NCBI RefSeq assembly: GCF_009649845.1
Contig: NZ_WJIE01000001.1
Coordinates: 124,001 to 188,000, forward strand
Direction of reading: 5' to 3'
Origin: Polyangium spumosum
GTDB taxonomy: Bacteria > Myxococcota_A > Polyangia > Polyangiales > Polyangiaceae
Length of the DNA: 64,000 bases
The notes under the pieces are model-generated. The model saw nothing but the letters and a program-made list of their open reading frames with translations, did no database searches and had not been told where the DNA came from. A program made the position numbers and the translations under genes. How positions within the stretch are numbered: the stretch's first letter is position 1; every line of letters starts with the position of its first letter. Below are positions 7,487 to 17,219 of the stretch, piece after piece.

Positions 7487-9991
7487 ATGACTCGAAAAAC
7501 GCGGTGGCGGGCGAACTTCGCGCTCGCGCTTTCGCTCGCTTCGCTCCCCGTCGCGAGCCGGGAGGCGCGCGCCGGCGCGCCGTACGAGAACCCCAGCGGC
7601 GCGTGGATCGAGCCAGCGACGGATCGTTACTTCTCGGACGAGGCGGGCACCGAGCTCGTCATGCTGGTGACGCGCTGGGACGAGATGGAGCAAGGTCATT
7701 CCGTCATTCGCGTCGAGCTGCCGGATCCGGAGGACCCCTCCGTGCTGCACGCGCTGGACGTCCGTGTGAAGCAATGGCTCGACGACTCGACGTCGACGTG
7801 GAGGTACGAGGCCCGCTGTACGATCGGCGGCGAGGAGAAGGTCGCGGAGGGGAGTCATGCCGGGGGCGAGGCCCCGCTCACGCTCGAACAGATCTCGAGC
7901 GTCGCGGCCGCGGCGGTCATGAAGAAATACGATCGAGTCGTCGCGATGGCGGCGGCCGACAGCCGCAGGTGGAGAGCGATGATGTCCGAAATGACCCGGT
8001 GGAACCAGCATTACCCGGGCAGCGTCGACGTCCCGCTCACCTGCACGGGGAACCCTCCCCATCGGACGGCGACGACCGTCTGCGAGGATCCGCTTCCGAC
8101 CTTCGTCGACCTGCCGGACCGCTACAGCGACGATCGATGCTGGGACAAGGACAGCATTTGCTCCGAGAACGCGCCCATCATCTGGGCGATCACGAGCCCG
8201 CTGTACGGCGATCCGTTTGGTGTCTGCCAGATACCGTGGCGGTCCTGCTGCCTCGAGCACGACCGGGCCTTCTTCTGCGGTGGGGACTGCGCGGATCAGA
8301 ACGCTGCGAATCAAGAGCTCGTGGATTGCTGGGCGAGCCAGTATGCGTGGTGTGGTTTATACACCTTGTACGCCGGCGGCACTGGCTGGGCTTGGCTCGG
8401 GGTGTTCTGGGCCGTCTTCCTCGACCGAAACAACGCAGATTGCGTCTCGAATGGCGACAAGCAGGGCCTCGACGACTGGATCAACACGGACGGCGCGGAC
8501 GGGCAGGACGAGGTCGACGCGGCCTGCTCGAGGGCGAAGACCTGCTTCTGCCCGGATCGGGAGATCGGCGGGCAATGGTGCGGGGGAGACCAGCCGGTCG
8601 TGCTCTGCGGGAACCCTCAGTGCCGGCTCAACGATTGCAGCGCGCCGGAGCCGGAGCGATACCTCCTCGGCGAGTGGGATCAGCCGGGCAACTGCACCCC
8701 GGTGCCCCAATCCGAGGAGCAGTGCCGCGGCGAGTGCAACGAGGAGTACGACACGTGGGGGAATCTCGTGAGCCGCACGTGGGTGACACGAAAGCGCATC
8801 GTCTACTCGAACGGGGAGATCACGCCGTGGTTCAGCGCGTCTTGCATTCCAGAAGACCCTTGCCCCGATTGCCCGCAGTTCGCCACCCTGACGGCCTATC
8901 CCATGGACGACAACGTGGTGATCACGATCGGCAAGCCCAGCGCGGGCTCCGGGAGCGCCGTCAATCCGACCGGTTTCGTCCTGGGGATCGGCGCGCAAGG
9001 CATGGCCTCGGCTCGGATCCCCCACCTCGGAGGCTCCTCGACGAACCATTGCGCGCCCGTCGAGTTCCATGACGAGCTCGTCGTCGTCCCCGAGCACGAG
9101 TCCCTCGGCGGGCCCACGGATCAAGGCTTCTCCGGCTTCCAGCCCGGATCGATCTCGGCCGTCTCCTACGTCGTCGGCGGCGACGTCCGTCACGAGCTCT
9201 TCGCGCGCGACACGCGAGATTACATCTATCACCGCCGGTGCGTCGGCGCGGCGGATACGTGCGAGAACTGGTCCGAATGGACGATCATGAGCGACGCGCC
9301 GAGCGGCACGGGGATCCCGAGCGTGAGCCAATGGATGGGGAGCGACCACCAGACGGTGCTGCTCTCGGTCGTCGAGCGGCGGACCGACGAGCGCCTCTAC
9401 CGGCGCGATTTCACCTCCACCGACGGAGGCGCCTCGGGCGTGTGGGGCAAATGGGTCGAGCTCGGTCATCACTCCGTCGGCGGCAGCCCCAGCGTCGTCG
9501 CATTTCGGGACCACGAGAACGTCTTCCACCAGAGCGTCTTCTTCCGCAGCACCTCGGGCGCCATCTGGGTGGGCCAATGCGACGGCAGCGCTGAAGAGGA
9601 CGATTGCGCGTACACTTTCGACGAAGTCGCACCCGAAGCGGACGGCGCTGCCGCCCACGCAGGCGACCCCGTGGCCGCCGCGTCACGGGCGGAGGACGGC
9701 CTTTGGCGAATCGACCTCTTCATCCTGCGGGCCGACGACGGCATCCAGCAGAAGACGCAGATTGGCGCGCCGAGCGGGTCGTGGAGTGACTGGGAAGAGC
9801 CGTCGGGAAGCATCACCGGGGCGCCCTTCGTGGGCAACCCGATGGCCATCGCCTGGCGTGATCAGTTCGACCGCTCGCGGATCCAGGTCTACGCGCGCGA
9901 CGCCGTGAAGAACCTCTGGTATCGTAACTGGGATGGGTCGCACGGCTGGGCGCCGTGGACGCAGATCGCGCACCTCGCGCCCGTCCCGTGA
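7487..9991 (+). CDS. secreted phospholipase A2-like protein with lectin/propeller-like C-terminus
   Basis: 834 residues. A Sec signal peptide (about residues 1-27, ending in REARA) is followed by an unassigned region. A Cys-rich segment (about 225-310) contains CCLEHD at 254-259, which matches the CCxxHD active-site core of secreted phospholipase A2. After another Cys-rich stretch, residues about 480-834 carry spaced W...W and GG.PS repeats of the kind seen in PLL-type fucose-binding propellers. ATG 7487 is fixed by a strong GGAGGTGA site at 7472-7479. It probably attacks or binds foreign membranes or glycans. The IS insertion lies 59 nt upstream and probably altered its promoter. The C-terminal assignment is tentative. 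Confidence 0.7.
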   Translation: MTRKTRWRANFALALSLASLPVASREARAGAPYENPSGAWIEPATDRYFSDEAGTELVMLVTRWDEMEQGHSVIRVELPDPEDPSVLHALDVRVKQWLDDSTSTWRYEARCTIGGEEKVAEGSHAGGEAPLTLEQISSVAAAAVMKKYDRVVAMAAADSRRWRAMMSEMTRWNQHYPGSVDVPLTCTGNPPHRTATTVCEDPLPTFVDLPDRYSDDRCWDKDSICSENAPIIWAITSPLYGDPFGVCQIPWRSCCLEHDRAFFCGGDCADQNAANQELVDCWASQYAWCGLYTLYAGGTGWAWLGVFWAVFLDRNNADCVSNGDKQGLDDWINTDGADGQDEVDAACSRAKTCFCPDREIGGQWCGGDQPVVLCGNPQCRLNDCSAPEPERYLLGEWDQPGNCTPVPQSEEQCRGECNEEYDTWGNLVSRTWVTRKRIVYSNGEITPWFSASCIPEDPCPDCPQFATLTAYPMDDNVVITIGKPSAGSGSAVNPTGFVLGIGAQGMASARIPHLGGSSTNHCAPVEFHDELVVVPEHESLGGPTDQGFSGFQPGSISAVSYVVGGDVRHELFARDTRDYIYHRRCVGAADTCENWSEWTIMSDAPSGTGIPSVSQWMGSDHQTVLLSVVERRTDERLYRRDFTSTDGGASGVWGKWVELGHHSVGGSPSVVAFRDHENVFHQSVFFRSTSGAIWVGQCDGSAEEDDCAYTFDEVAPEADGAAAHAGDPVAAASRAEDGLWRIDLFILRADDGIQQKTQIGAPSGSWSDWEEPSGSITGAPFVGNPMAIAWRDQFDRSRIQVYARDAVKNLWYRNWDGSHGWAPWTQIAHLAPVP

Positions 9992-10102
9992 TTGCGGGAT
10001 CGCACCGTTCCCGCTCTCGGCCGCCCTCACGACCGCGCGCTCCCTCCCGCCGCTCGCGTCGGCTCGCTGGGCGTCGCCGCAGCGTTCTTTATACTGGGAG
10101 AA

Positions 10103-11536
10103 ATGCCTCCCCGCTGGACGCTCGACCCCGACCGCCTCTTCTCCGCCGAGCCCTCGCAACGCGCGCTCGCCCGGCAGCTTCATTCCCTGGTGCGTGACCT
10201 GCCCATCGTGAGCCCGCACGGCCACGTGGATCCCGCGCTGCTCGCCGATCCTTCGGCCCGCTTCGGCTCGCCTGCCGATCTGTTCGTGCTCCCCGACCAT
10301 TACGTCTGCCGCCTCCTCCACAGCCGCGGCGTGCCCATGGAAGACCTCGGCGTCCCCACCCGCGACGGCAGCCGCTACGAGCGCGACCACCGCCGTGTCT
10401 GGCAACGGTTCGCCGACCATTTTTACGTCTTCGCCGGGACGCCGAGCGGGCTCTGGCTCTCGGACGTGCTCATCGACGTCTTCGGCGTGACCGAGCGGCT
10501 CGACGGGAAAAACGCCCAGCGCGTTTATGATCACCTCGCCGAGCGCCTCGAGCGGCCGGAGTTCTCGCCACGCGCGCTTTACCAAAAATTCAACATTCGC
10601 GTCCTGTGCACCACGGACGGCGCCGCCGATTCGCTCGAACATCATCGCCGCATTCGCTCCGAGGGCCGGCTCGACGTCCGCCCGACCTTCCGGCCCGACG
10701 CGGTCGTCCACCTGGATACGCCCGGCTTCCGGGAGAACATCGAGCGGCTCGGCGCGGCCGCGGGTATCGATATCACGCGCTACGCCGATTACATCCGCGC
10801 CCTCGAGGAGCGGCGGGCCGCATTCAAGGCGCTCGGCGCCACCGCCACCGACCACGGCGCCGTCACGCCCCGCGCCGAGCGGCTCGACGCCGGGGAGGCC
10901 GAACGAATCTTTCTCCGCGCCCTCCGGGGCGAGGCGGACGAGGGGGACGCGGCGCTCTTTTCGGCCCACATGCTCTTCGAGATGGCCCGTATGAGCGTGG
11001 AGGACGGCCTCGTGATGCAGCTCCACGCCGGCAGCCTGCGCAACCACCACGGAGACCTGCTCGCGCGTTTCGGGCCCGATCGGGGCGCCGATATCCCCGT
11101 CGCCACCGAGTGGACGCGGAATTTGCGGCCGCTGCTCGAGGCGTTCGGCGACGATCCGCGCTTCCGGCTTTTGCTCTTCACGCTCGACGAGAGCACCTAC
11201 GGGCGCGAGCTCGCCCCGCTCGCCGGGTATTATCCGGCCGTGCTCCTCGGGCCGCCGTGGTGGTTCTTCGATAGCCCGAATGGAATGGTCCGCTTCCTCG
11301 ATCAGGTCACCGAGACGGCGGGCCTCTACAACACCGCCGGGTTCACCGACGATACGAGGGCGTTTTGCTCGATCCCGGCGCGGCACGACGTCTGGCGCCG
11401 GGTGAGTTCGAACTGGCTCGCGGGGCTCGTGGTGACGGGCAGGCTCGACGCCGAGGCGGCGGCGGTGCTCGCCCGGGAAAACGCGGTGGGTCTGGCCGAG
11501 CGCGCTTATCGGCTCGACGAGGGGAAAGGACCATGA
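10103..11536 (+). CDS. uxaC: glucuronate isomerase
   Basis: 477 residues. The family isomerises D-glucuronate to D-fructuronate (also D-galacturonate to D-tagaturonate) in the cytoplasm. The metal-binding motif HGHVDP is at residues 39-44, followed by the family blocks DHYVCRLLHSRGV, TTDGAADSLEHH, MQLHAGSLRNHH and DTRAFCSIPARHDVWRR, and the length is normal. ATG 10103 follows GGGAG by three bases. A TATACT hexamer at 10090-10095 could be a -10 element, though it would leave almost no leader. It overlaps the next gene by ATGA, so the two are translationally coupled. The context suggests its substrate comes from the myo-inositol oxygenase encoded 5 kb away. Confidence 0.95.
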   Translation: MPPRWTLDPDRLFSAEPSQRALARQLHSLVRDLPIVSPHGHVDPALLADPSARFGSPADLFVLPDHYVCRLLHSRGVPMEDLGVPTRDGSRYERDHRRVWQRFADHFYVFAGTPSGLWLSDVLIDVFGVTERLDGKNAQRVYDHLAERLERPEFSPRALYQKFNIRVLCTTDGAADSLEHHRRIRSEGRLDVRPTFRPDAVVHLDTPGFRENIERLGAAAGIDITRYADYIRALEERRAAFKALGATATDHGAVTPRAERLDAGEAERIFLRALRGEADEGDAALFSAHMLFEMARMSVEDGLVMQLHAGSLRNHHGDLLARFGPDRGADIPVATEWTRNLRPLLEAFGDDPRFRLLLFTLDESTYGRELAPLAGYYPAVLLGPPWWFFDSPNGMVRFLDQVTETAGLYNTAGFTDDTRAFCSIPARHDVWRRVSSNWLAGLVVTGRLDAEAAAVLARENAVGLAERAYRLDEGKGP

Positions 11537-12360
11537 TGAATCCGACGGCGCTCTTTGATGTGCGCGGCGAGGTGGCGCTCGTCACGGGCGGCAGCGGCGT
11601 GCTCGGCGCCATGTTTTGCCGCACGCTCGCCGCGGCGGGCGCGCGCGTGGCCGTGATGGGGCGGAGGCTCGATCCCTGCGAGGCCCTGGCGCATTCGATA
11701 AGGGCTGACGGCGGCGACGCGCTCGCGGTGTCGTGTGACGTGCTCGATACCGAGGCGCTGAAGGCGGCGGCGCGGGATGTCGAGGCGACGCTCGGGCCGG
11801 TGACCATCCTCGTGAACGGGGCAGGGGGCAACCACCCGAAGGGCACGACGGGGCCGGATCGTAGCCTGTTCGAGCTCGATCCGGCGGCCTTCGGCGAGGT
11901 CTTCGATCTGAACGTGCAAGGCACGCTCCGGCCCTGCCAGGTCTTCGGGCGTGGTATGGCCGAGCGGGGGCGGGGCAGCATCGTGAACATCACGTCCCTG
12001 AGCGCCGATCGGCCGCTCACGCGCGTGGCCGCGTACAGCGCGGCCAAGGCCGCCGTCGTCAACCTGACCCGCTGGCTCGCGGTCCACATGGCCCAGAGCT
12101 ACGGCCCGAACATCCGCGTCAACGCGCTCGCGCCCGGTTTTTTCCTCACGGAACAAAACCGATTTTTGCTCACGGACCACGACACGGGCGCGCTGACCGA
12201 GCGGGGGCGCTCGATCCATTCTCACACGCCGATGGCGCGGATGGGCGCGCCGGAGGATCTCTCGGGCGCGCTGCTCTTCCTGGCGAGCTCCGCGTCGGCC
12301 TTCGTCACGGGGATCGTCCTGCCGGTGGACGGCGGTTTCTCCGCGCAGAGCGGGGTATGA
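11533..12360 (+). CDS. SDR-family D-fructuronate/D-mannonate oxidoreductase (UxuB-like)
   Basis: 275 residues of a classical short-chain dehydrogenase: the nucleotide motif TGGSGVLG (18-25), NGAGG (95-99), catalytic S155, and Y168 with K172 in YSAAK. Downstream blocks VNALAPGFF and the C-terminal TGIVLPVDGGF are typical. SDRs that reduce D-fructuronate to D-mannonate accompany uxaC in many bacteria, replacing the longer UxuB enzyme; assignment to that reaction rests on similarity of style and on position. It starts at ATG 11533 inside the uxaC stop (ATGA) and ends one base before the next ATG, forming a tight three-gene operon. Confidence 0.85.
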   Translation: MMNPTALFDVRGEVALVTGGSGVLGAMFCRTLAAAGARVAVMGRRLDPCEALAHSIRADGGDALAVSCDVLDTEALKAAARDVEATLGPVTILVNGAGGNHPKGTTGPDRSLFELDPAAFGEVFDLNVQGTLRPCQVFGRGMAERGRGSIVNITSLSADRPLTRVAAYSAAKAAVVNLTRWLAVHMAQSYGPNIRVNALAPGFFLTEQNRFLLTDHDTGALTERGRSIHSHTPMARMGAPEDLSGALLFLASSASAFVTGIVLPVDGGFSAQSGV

Positions 12361-12361
12361 A

Positions 12362-13603
12362 ATGGTGAACGGCCACGGCTCCGCCGCGCGGACGCTCTCC
12401 GACGAGGCCACCTTTGCAATCCTCGCCGAGGCGCTCGAGGCGCTGCCGCTCACGGGCCGGCGGCTGCTCGTCCTCCTCCCCGACGCCACGCGCACGGCGC
12501 CGATTCCGCTCCTCTTCCGGCACCTGCATTCCCTCCTCGCCGGGCGTGTCTCGCGCCTCGATTACCTGATCGCCCTCGGCACACATCCGCCGATGGATGA
12601 AGCCGCGATCGAGCGTCTCGTCGGAGAGGACGCGCCCGGTCGTGACGGCGGGAAGACCTCGATCTTCAATCACGCGTGGGACGACCCCGACGCGCTCGCG
12701 ACCCTCGGCGTGATCGGCGAGGAGGAAATGGCGCGCCTCACGGGCGGGCTGCTCTCGATCGCGACCGAGGTGCGGATCAATCGGAGGATCTTCGACTACG
12801 ATCACATCTTGATCTGCGGCCCGGTGTTCCCGCACGAGGTGGTGGGCTTCTCCGGGGGCGCCAAGTATCTGTTTCCCGGCATCGCGGGCCGCGAGATCAT
12901 CGACACGACGCACTGGCTCGGCGCGCTCTCGACGAGTATGTCCACCATCGGCGTGAAGGACACGATGGTGCGCAGGGTGATCCACCGCGCCGCCGAATTC
13001 GTGCCCGTGCCCGTCTCCTGCGCGGCCCTCGTGTTGCGCGGCGCGGACCTCCACGGGCTTTACGTCGGCCCTCACGAGGAGGCGTGGAGCGCGGCGGCCG
13101 ATCTCTCGAACGAGCTCAACGTCGTGCACACGAAGCGGCGTTATCGGCGCGTGCTCTCGCTCCCTTCCAGCAAATATGCCGATCTCTGGACGGCGGCCAA
13201 GGCGATGTACAAGACCGAGCCCGTCATCGAGGACGGCGGCGAGGTCGTCATCTTCGCGCCGCACCTCGTGGAGGTCTCGTTCACCCACGGCGCGCTCATC
13301 GATCGCGTCGGTTACCACGTGCGGGACTATTTCCTCGCCCAGTGGGACCATTTCCGCGGCGTGCCGCTCTCCATCCTCGCCCACAGCACCCACGTGAAAG
13401 GCGCGGGCAGCTACGACGCGCAACACGGAGAGCGGCCGCGTATCCAGGTGACGCTCGCGACGGGGATCCCGGAACCGCGCTGCCGGCGGATCAACCTTGG
13501 ATTTACCGATGTCCGCGATATCGATCCGGCGGAATGGGAAGGGCGGGAAGAGGAGGGGCTCCTCGTCGTACGGAGCGCGGGCGAGGTGCTGTATCGGTCA
13601 TGA
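12362..13603 (+). CDS. LarA-family nickel-pincer racemase/epimerase homologue
   Basis: 413 residues with both parts of the lactate racemase (LarA) family: the N-terminal DUF2088 region with PDATRTAP (D41, R44) and the C-terminal domain. Residues corresponding to the catalytic and cofactor-anchoring set are present: H75 in GTHPPM, H158 in [12 protein letters not shown]168 in GGAKY and H184 in TTHW. K168 aligns with the lysine that tethers the nickel-pincer cofactor. Family members are known to act on several 2-hydroxyacids, including D-gluconate at C2. As the third gene of the uxaC-SDR operon, it most simply interconverts D-mannonate and D-gluconate (inference). larB, larC and larE are not in this window. 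Its end overlaps the convergent ATPase gene by 6 nt. Confidence 0.85.
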   Translation: MVNGHGSAARTLSDEATFAILAEALEALPLTGRRLLVLLPDATRTAPIPLLFRHLHSLLAGRVSRLDYLIALGTHPPMDEAAIERLVGEDAPGRDGGKTSIFNHAWDDPDALATLGVIGEEEMARLTGGLLSIATEVRINRRIFDYDHILICGPVFPHEVVGFSGGAKYLFPGIAGREIIDTTHWLGALSTSMSTIGVKDTMVRRVIHRAAEFVPVPVSCAALVLRGADLHGLYVGPHEEAWSAAADLSNELNVVHTKRRYRRVLSLPSSKYADLWTAAKAMYKTEPVIEDGGEVVIFAPHLVEVSFTHGALIDRVGYHVRDYFLAQWDHFRGVPLSILAHSTHVKGAGSYDAQHGERPRIQVTLATGIPEPRCRRINLGFTDVRDIDPAEWEGREEEGLLVVRSAGEVLYRS

Positions 13604-14392
13604 GGCGCGCAGCTCGTGCTGGAGCGCCTCGAGCTCCTCGCCGCCCGCCATGCGCCGGACGAGCTCGCCCTGCGTGATCTCCGCCCTGGTGAACGTGCCC
13701 TCGCAGCGGCCCCGGTTCAGGATGGTGAAGCGATCCCCGACCAGGTACGCGTGGTGCGGGTTGTGGGTGATGAGAATGACGCCGCAGCCGCGGGCGCGCG
13801 CCTCCCTCACGAAGCGCAGGACGATACCCGCCTGCTTGACGCCGAGCGCGGACGTCGGCTCGTCGAGGATGAGCACCCGGGCGCCGAAATGGATCGCCCG
13901 CGCAATGGCGACGGCCTGACGTTGCCCGCCCGAGAGGGCCGAGACCGGCACCGATACGTCCCGGAGCTCGACCCCCATTCGCGCGAGCTCGGCGCGCACG
14001 ACGCCCTCCGCCTCGCGCAGATCGAGGCGCGAGAAGGGCCACACGCCCCGCGTGGGCTCGGCGCCGAGGAAAAAGTTGCGCACGACCGAGAGCATCGGGA
14101 CCATCGCGAGGTCCTGATACACCGTCGCAATGCCGCGGGCGAGGGCGCCCCGCGGCGAGGAGAACCGCACGGGCTCGCCGTCCACGAGCAAGCGCCCCTC
14201 GTCCGGCGGGTGGACGCCGGAGAGGGTCTTGATCAGCGTCGATTTGCCGGCGCCATTGTCGCCGAGGACGCAGAGGATCTCGCTCGAATACACGCACATC
14301 GAGACGTCCTCGAGCGCGGTGACGCGGCCGAACCGCTTGGTGACGTGATCCGCCTCCAGGATCGGGGCTCTTCCATTCGCGTCGTCGTTCAT
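13598..14392 (-). CDS. sugar ABC transporter ATPase, single-domain
   Basis: 264 residues: Walker [10 protein letters not shown] (44-52), the Q-loop region TVYQDLAM, signature LSGGQRQAV, Walker [11 protein letters not shown] and the H-loop THNPHH. It energises uptake with the permease and binding protein encoded upstream. CUT2-type sugar importers usually have a double ATPase of about 500 residues; this is the half-size form known from fructose (FrcA-like) systems. ATG 14392 overlaps the permease stop as ATGA. The N-terminus has no extra domain; long upstream readings in this frame are shadow. Confidence 0.92.
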   Translation of the reverse strand: MNDDANGRAPILEADHVTKRFGRVTALEDVSMCVYSSEILCVLGDNGAGKSTLIKTLSGVHPPDEGRLLVDGEPVRFSSPRGALARGIATVYQDLAMVPMLSVVRNFFLGAEPTRGVWPFSRLDLREAEGVVRAELARMGVELRDVSVPVSALSGGQRQAVAIARAIHFGARVLILDEPTSALGVKQAGIVLRFVREARARGCGVILITHNPHHAYLVGDRFTILNRGRCEGTFTRAEITQGELVRRMAGGEELEALQHELRAS

Positions 14393-15378
14393 CGCCGCGC
14401 CTCCGCCGCCCGCATCTGGACGGAGCTGTTGAGCAGCACCGCCAGGATCAGGACCGCGCCGAGAAACACCTTGTACCAGTCCGAATCCACGCCCGAGAAC
14501 ACGATCCCCTGCTGGACCATGCCGAAGAGGAGCGCGCCACACGCCGCGCCGACGACGGACCCGCGGCCGCCCGTGAGGAGCGTGCCGCCGAGGACCGCGG
14601 CGAGAATGGCCTCGAGCTCCTTGCCCGTGCCGCGGAGGACGTCGGTGCCGCGGAATTGCACGGTTTGAAAGGTCGCGACGAGGCACGCCGCGAGTGAGGT
14701 GGTCATGAAAAGGAGGATTTTTACGCGGTCGACCGGGATTCCGAGCCGACGTGCGGCGTCCGGCGCGCCTCCAACGGCAAAAATCCAGTTGCCCGGCCGC
14801 GTGCGGACGAGGACCCACGTGGCGAGCGTGGTGACGCCGATCCACCAGAACAGCGTGACGGAGAAGGGCCCGAGCATACCCGCGAAGAGCTTCTCCGCGG
14901 CGCCAAAGCCGCCCGACTCCTCCAGGCCGCCCACCTGGGTCCGGCCGGTGATGAGGCGCGTCACGCCAATCGTGCCGCCGGCCAGGATGAACAACGTGCC
15001 GAGCGTGACGATGAACGAGGGCAATCGGGTGCGGGTCACGATGAGCCCATTGACGAGGCCCACGCAGGCCGAGAGCGCCGCGGCCGCCCCGATGCCCGCC
15101 CATAACGGCCAGCCGAGCTCGGTCGTGCAAAGGGCGATGGTCATCCCGCCGGCGGCCATGGTCGAGCCGACGGAGAGGTCGAACTCGCCCGCGATCATGA
15201 GCAACGAAACGGCCGCGGCCAGGATCCCGAGCTCGGCGGCGATCGCGAGGTAACTCGCCGTGCCGGAGAGGGTCAAGAACCCAGAATCGCCTGCGACGAT
15301 GGCGAAGAAGAGCCAGGCGGCGGCGACCGCGAAGGCGACGCCGAGCTCGGGGCGCTGGAGCAACTTGCGCACGAACAC
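14389..15378 (-). CDS. sugar ABC transporter permease (CUT2/RbsC type)
   Basis: 329 residues, nearly all membrane helices, with the RbsC-family blocks [24 protein letters not shown] and the C-terminal [15 protein letters not shown]. It should form the homodimeric inner-membrane channel for a monosaccharide or cyclitol. GTG 15378 lies two bases after the stop codon of the binding-protein gene; GTG 15372 is an alternative. The order binding protein, permease, ATPase on one transcript is normal for this class. Confidence 0.92.
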   Translation of the reverse strand: MFVRKLLQRPELGVAFAVAAAWLFFAIVAGDSGFLTLSGTASYLAIAAELGILAAAVSLLMIAGEFDLSVGSTMAAGGMTIALCTTELGWPLWAGIGAAAALSACVGLVNGLIVTRTRLPSFIVTLGTLFILAGGTIGVTRLITGRTQVGGLEESGGFGAAEKLFAGMLGPFSVTLFWWIGVTTLATWVLVRTRPGNWIFAVGGAPDAARRLGIPVDRVKILLFMTTSLAACLVATFQTVQFRGTDVLRGTGKELEAILAAVLGGTLLTGGRGSVVGAACGALLFGMVQQGIVFSGVDSDWYKVFLGAVLILAVLLNSSVQMRAAEARR

Positions 15379-15380
15379 GG

Positions 15381-16352
15381 CTAACGAATACCTTTCTTGC
15401 TCGCGTCGATCACGGCCGCCGCGTTCTCCTTCGTGACGAACGACGGCCCCGTGGGGATGGCCTCCGCCGCGGGGAGCAAGCCGTTTCGCACGTACTGGTC
15501 GAGCAAGACGATCGAGAGATACCCCTGCAAGTATTGCTGCTGATCGATGGCGAACAGGATCTTCCCGTCGCGGATCGCCGCGAGGACGTCGGGCGAGAGG
15601 TCGAAGGTGGCGACCTTCACCTGGCCGAGCCGGCCCGATTGCGAGAGCCCCGCGAGGGCGGGGTGCACGCCGGGCGGGCCCAGCGTGAAAATGCCGTCCA
15701 CCTCGGGCGTCGCCGCGGCGAGGATCTTCTGTTGTGTGTCCGTGGGGCTCGTGGCATTCACCGCGAGCACGCGGCCTGTGCCCCCCGCCTTCGTGAGCGC
15801 GTCGAGGAAGCCGCGGCAACGCTCGTCCTGGGAGATGTTGCCCACCTCGTGGTTCACGCAGATCGCGCGCCGCACGCCGGCGCTCGCCATACGCTCACCG
15901 CCGGCCTTGCCGGCGTCGTATTCGCTCTGTCCGACGTGCAGGAGCGCGCCCATCTCGCGCGCCTCGTCGCCGCCCGCGTTGATGGTGAGGACGGGGATCC
16001 CCGCGTCTCTGGCGGCGAGGAGCGAACGCGCGAGGGCGCTGGGATCCGGGACCGAGACGATGAGGCCGTCGGGCCTGCGGGCGACCTCGGCGTCGATGAG
16101 GCGGCTCATCGCGACCATGTCGAAGGTCTGGGGCGCCTGGTACGTGACTTTGGCGCCCATGTCCTTGGCCGCCCGGTCGATTCCGTTCTTCACCACCGAC
16201 CAGAATGGATCGGAGGCCTGGCCGTGGGTGACGACGGCGAAGCGCGCTTCTCGCTTCGAATCACGCGTGGTCGCGCTCGCGCGCTCGCCCCTGCCGCAGG
16301 AAACGGCGAGGAGCGCGAGGAGGCAACCGAGGACCACCCATAACGCCCGCAC
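15381..16352 (-). CDS. sugar ABC transporter substrate-binding lipoprotein
   Basis: 323 residues. A signal helix ends at lipobox AVSC (C19); the rest is a type I periplasmic-binding fold of the RbsB class ([27 protein letters not shown], then [13 protein letters not shown] and [12 protein letters not shown]). It is the specificity subunit of the importer. CUT2 proteins of this kind bind ribose, fructose or myo-inositol; the divergent myo-inositol oxygenase gene, starting 47 nt away, makes inositol a reasonable guess. The start is GTG 16352. The residues do not let me read the ligand directly. Confidence 0.9.
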   Translation of the reverse strand: MRALWVVLGCLLALLAVSCGRGERASATTRDSKREARFAVVTHGQASDPFWSVVKNGIDRAAKDMGAKVTYQAPQTFDMVAMSRLIDAEVARRPDGLIVSVPDPSALARSLLAARDAGIPVLTINAGGDEAREMGALLHVGQSEYDAGKAGGERMASAGVRRAICVNHEVGNISQDERCRGFLDALTKAGGTGRVLAVNATSPTDTQQKILAAATPEVDGIFTLGPPGVHPALAGLSQSGRLGQVKVATFDLSPDVLAAIRDGKILFAIDQQQYLQGYLSIVLLDQYVRNGLLPAAEAIPTGPSFVTKENAAAVIDASKKGIR

Positions 16353-16399
16353 GGGAGAATCCTAGCGCCGCCCCGACCTCCGCGCTATTGCCCCGAACG
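16353..16399. promoter_or_regulatory. 47-bp divergent promoter gap between importer operon and myo-inositol oxygenase
   Basis: The two start codons face away from each other across only 47 bp, so the promoters must overlap one another or reach into coding sequence. This arrangement suits joint control. No consensus -35/-10 pair or clear operator dyad could be picked out by eye, and no regulator gene lies inside the island. Confidence 0.4.
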
Positions 16400-17209
16400 A
16401 TGAGCGTGAGCGAGCACCTCGGACAGATCGAGAAGAAGGAAACCTCGGAGTTTCGCGATTACCGCGCGGAGGCGCGGCCGAGCGTCAAGGAGCTTTACCG
16501 GCTGAACCACGAGAACCAGACGCTCGCCTTCGTGCAGGAGAAGGAGCGCCGATACCTCGGCCTCGATCGCCGCCGGGCGGGCATGTGGGAGGTGCTCGAG
16601 AAACTCGATCGGCTGGTCGACGACAGCGATCCGGACACGGAGAGCTCGCAGATCGCGCACGCGCTCCAGTCCGCGGAGGCGGCGCGGCGCGACGATCAGC
16701 CGCCGTGGTTCGTCCTGACGGCCCTGATCCACGACGCCGGCAAGGTCCTTGCGCTCTGGGGCGAGCCGCAATGGGCCGTCGTGGGCGACACGTTCCCGGT
16801 GGGCTGCGCGTTCTCGGATCGGATCGTCTTCCCCGAGCTCTTCGCGAGGAACCCGGACCTGCAAAACCCGCGCTATCGCACGCCGTGTGGCATGTACGAG
16901 GAGGGCTGTGGGCTCTCCGAGGTCCACATGTCGTGGGGGCACGACGAGTACCTCTACCACGTGGTGAAGGAGTACCTCCCGATGGAGGCCCTGTACATGA
17001 TCCGGTATCACTCGTTCTACGCGGCGCACCGCGAGGGCGCGTACGCGCACCTCATGAACGAGCAGGATCGGCGGATGATGGAGTGGGTGCGGCGGTTCAA
17101 CCCGTACGATCTCTACTCGAAGGCCGACGCGCCGCCCGACGTGGCGAAGCTGCGTCCCTATTATCAGGAATTGATCGGAAAATACCTGCCGGCCGAGCTG
17201 CGCTGGTAG
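16400..17209 (+). CDS. miox: myo-inositol oxygenase
   Basis: 269 residues, close to the length of animal and plant MIOX. The enzyme cleaves the ring of myo-inositol with O2 at a mixed-valent di-iron site to give D-glucuronate. All six expected metal ligands are present: H87 (IAHALQ), H111-D112 (LIHDAGK), H181 (WGHDEYLY), H204 (RYHSFY) and D237 (PYDLYSK). The substrate-loop block GEPQWAVVGDTFPVGC is also intact. ATG 16400 is chosen because it matches the family N-terminus. It is divergent from the importer and convergent with the FGGY kinase gene (10-nt gap). MIOX is rare in bacteria, which usually use inositol dehydrogenase. Confidence 0.95.
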   Translation: MSVSEHLGQIEKKETSEFRDYRAEARPSVKELYRLNHENQTLAFVQEKERRYLGLDRRRAGMWEVLEKLDRLVDDSDPDTESSQIAHALQSAEAARRDDQPPWFVLTALIHDAGKVLALWGEPQWAVVGDTFPVGCAFSDRIVFPELFARNPDLQNPRYRTPCGMYEEGCGLSEVHMSWGHDEYLYHVVKEYLPMEALYMIRYHSFYAAHREGAYAHLMNEQDRRMMEWVRRFNPYDLYSKADAPPDVAKLRPYYQELIGKYLPAELRW

Positions 17210-17219
17210 CCGTTCAACC

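Noticed and set aside
14393-15130. N-terminal extension of the ABC ATPase
   Set aside because: The extra residues are read antiparallel in a shifted frame over the permease gene; ATG 14392 with the ATGA overlap gives a normal ATPase.
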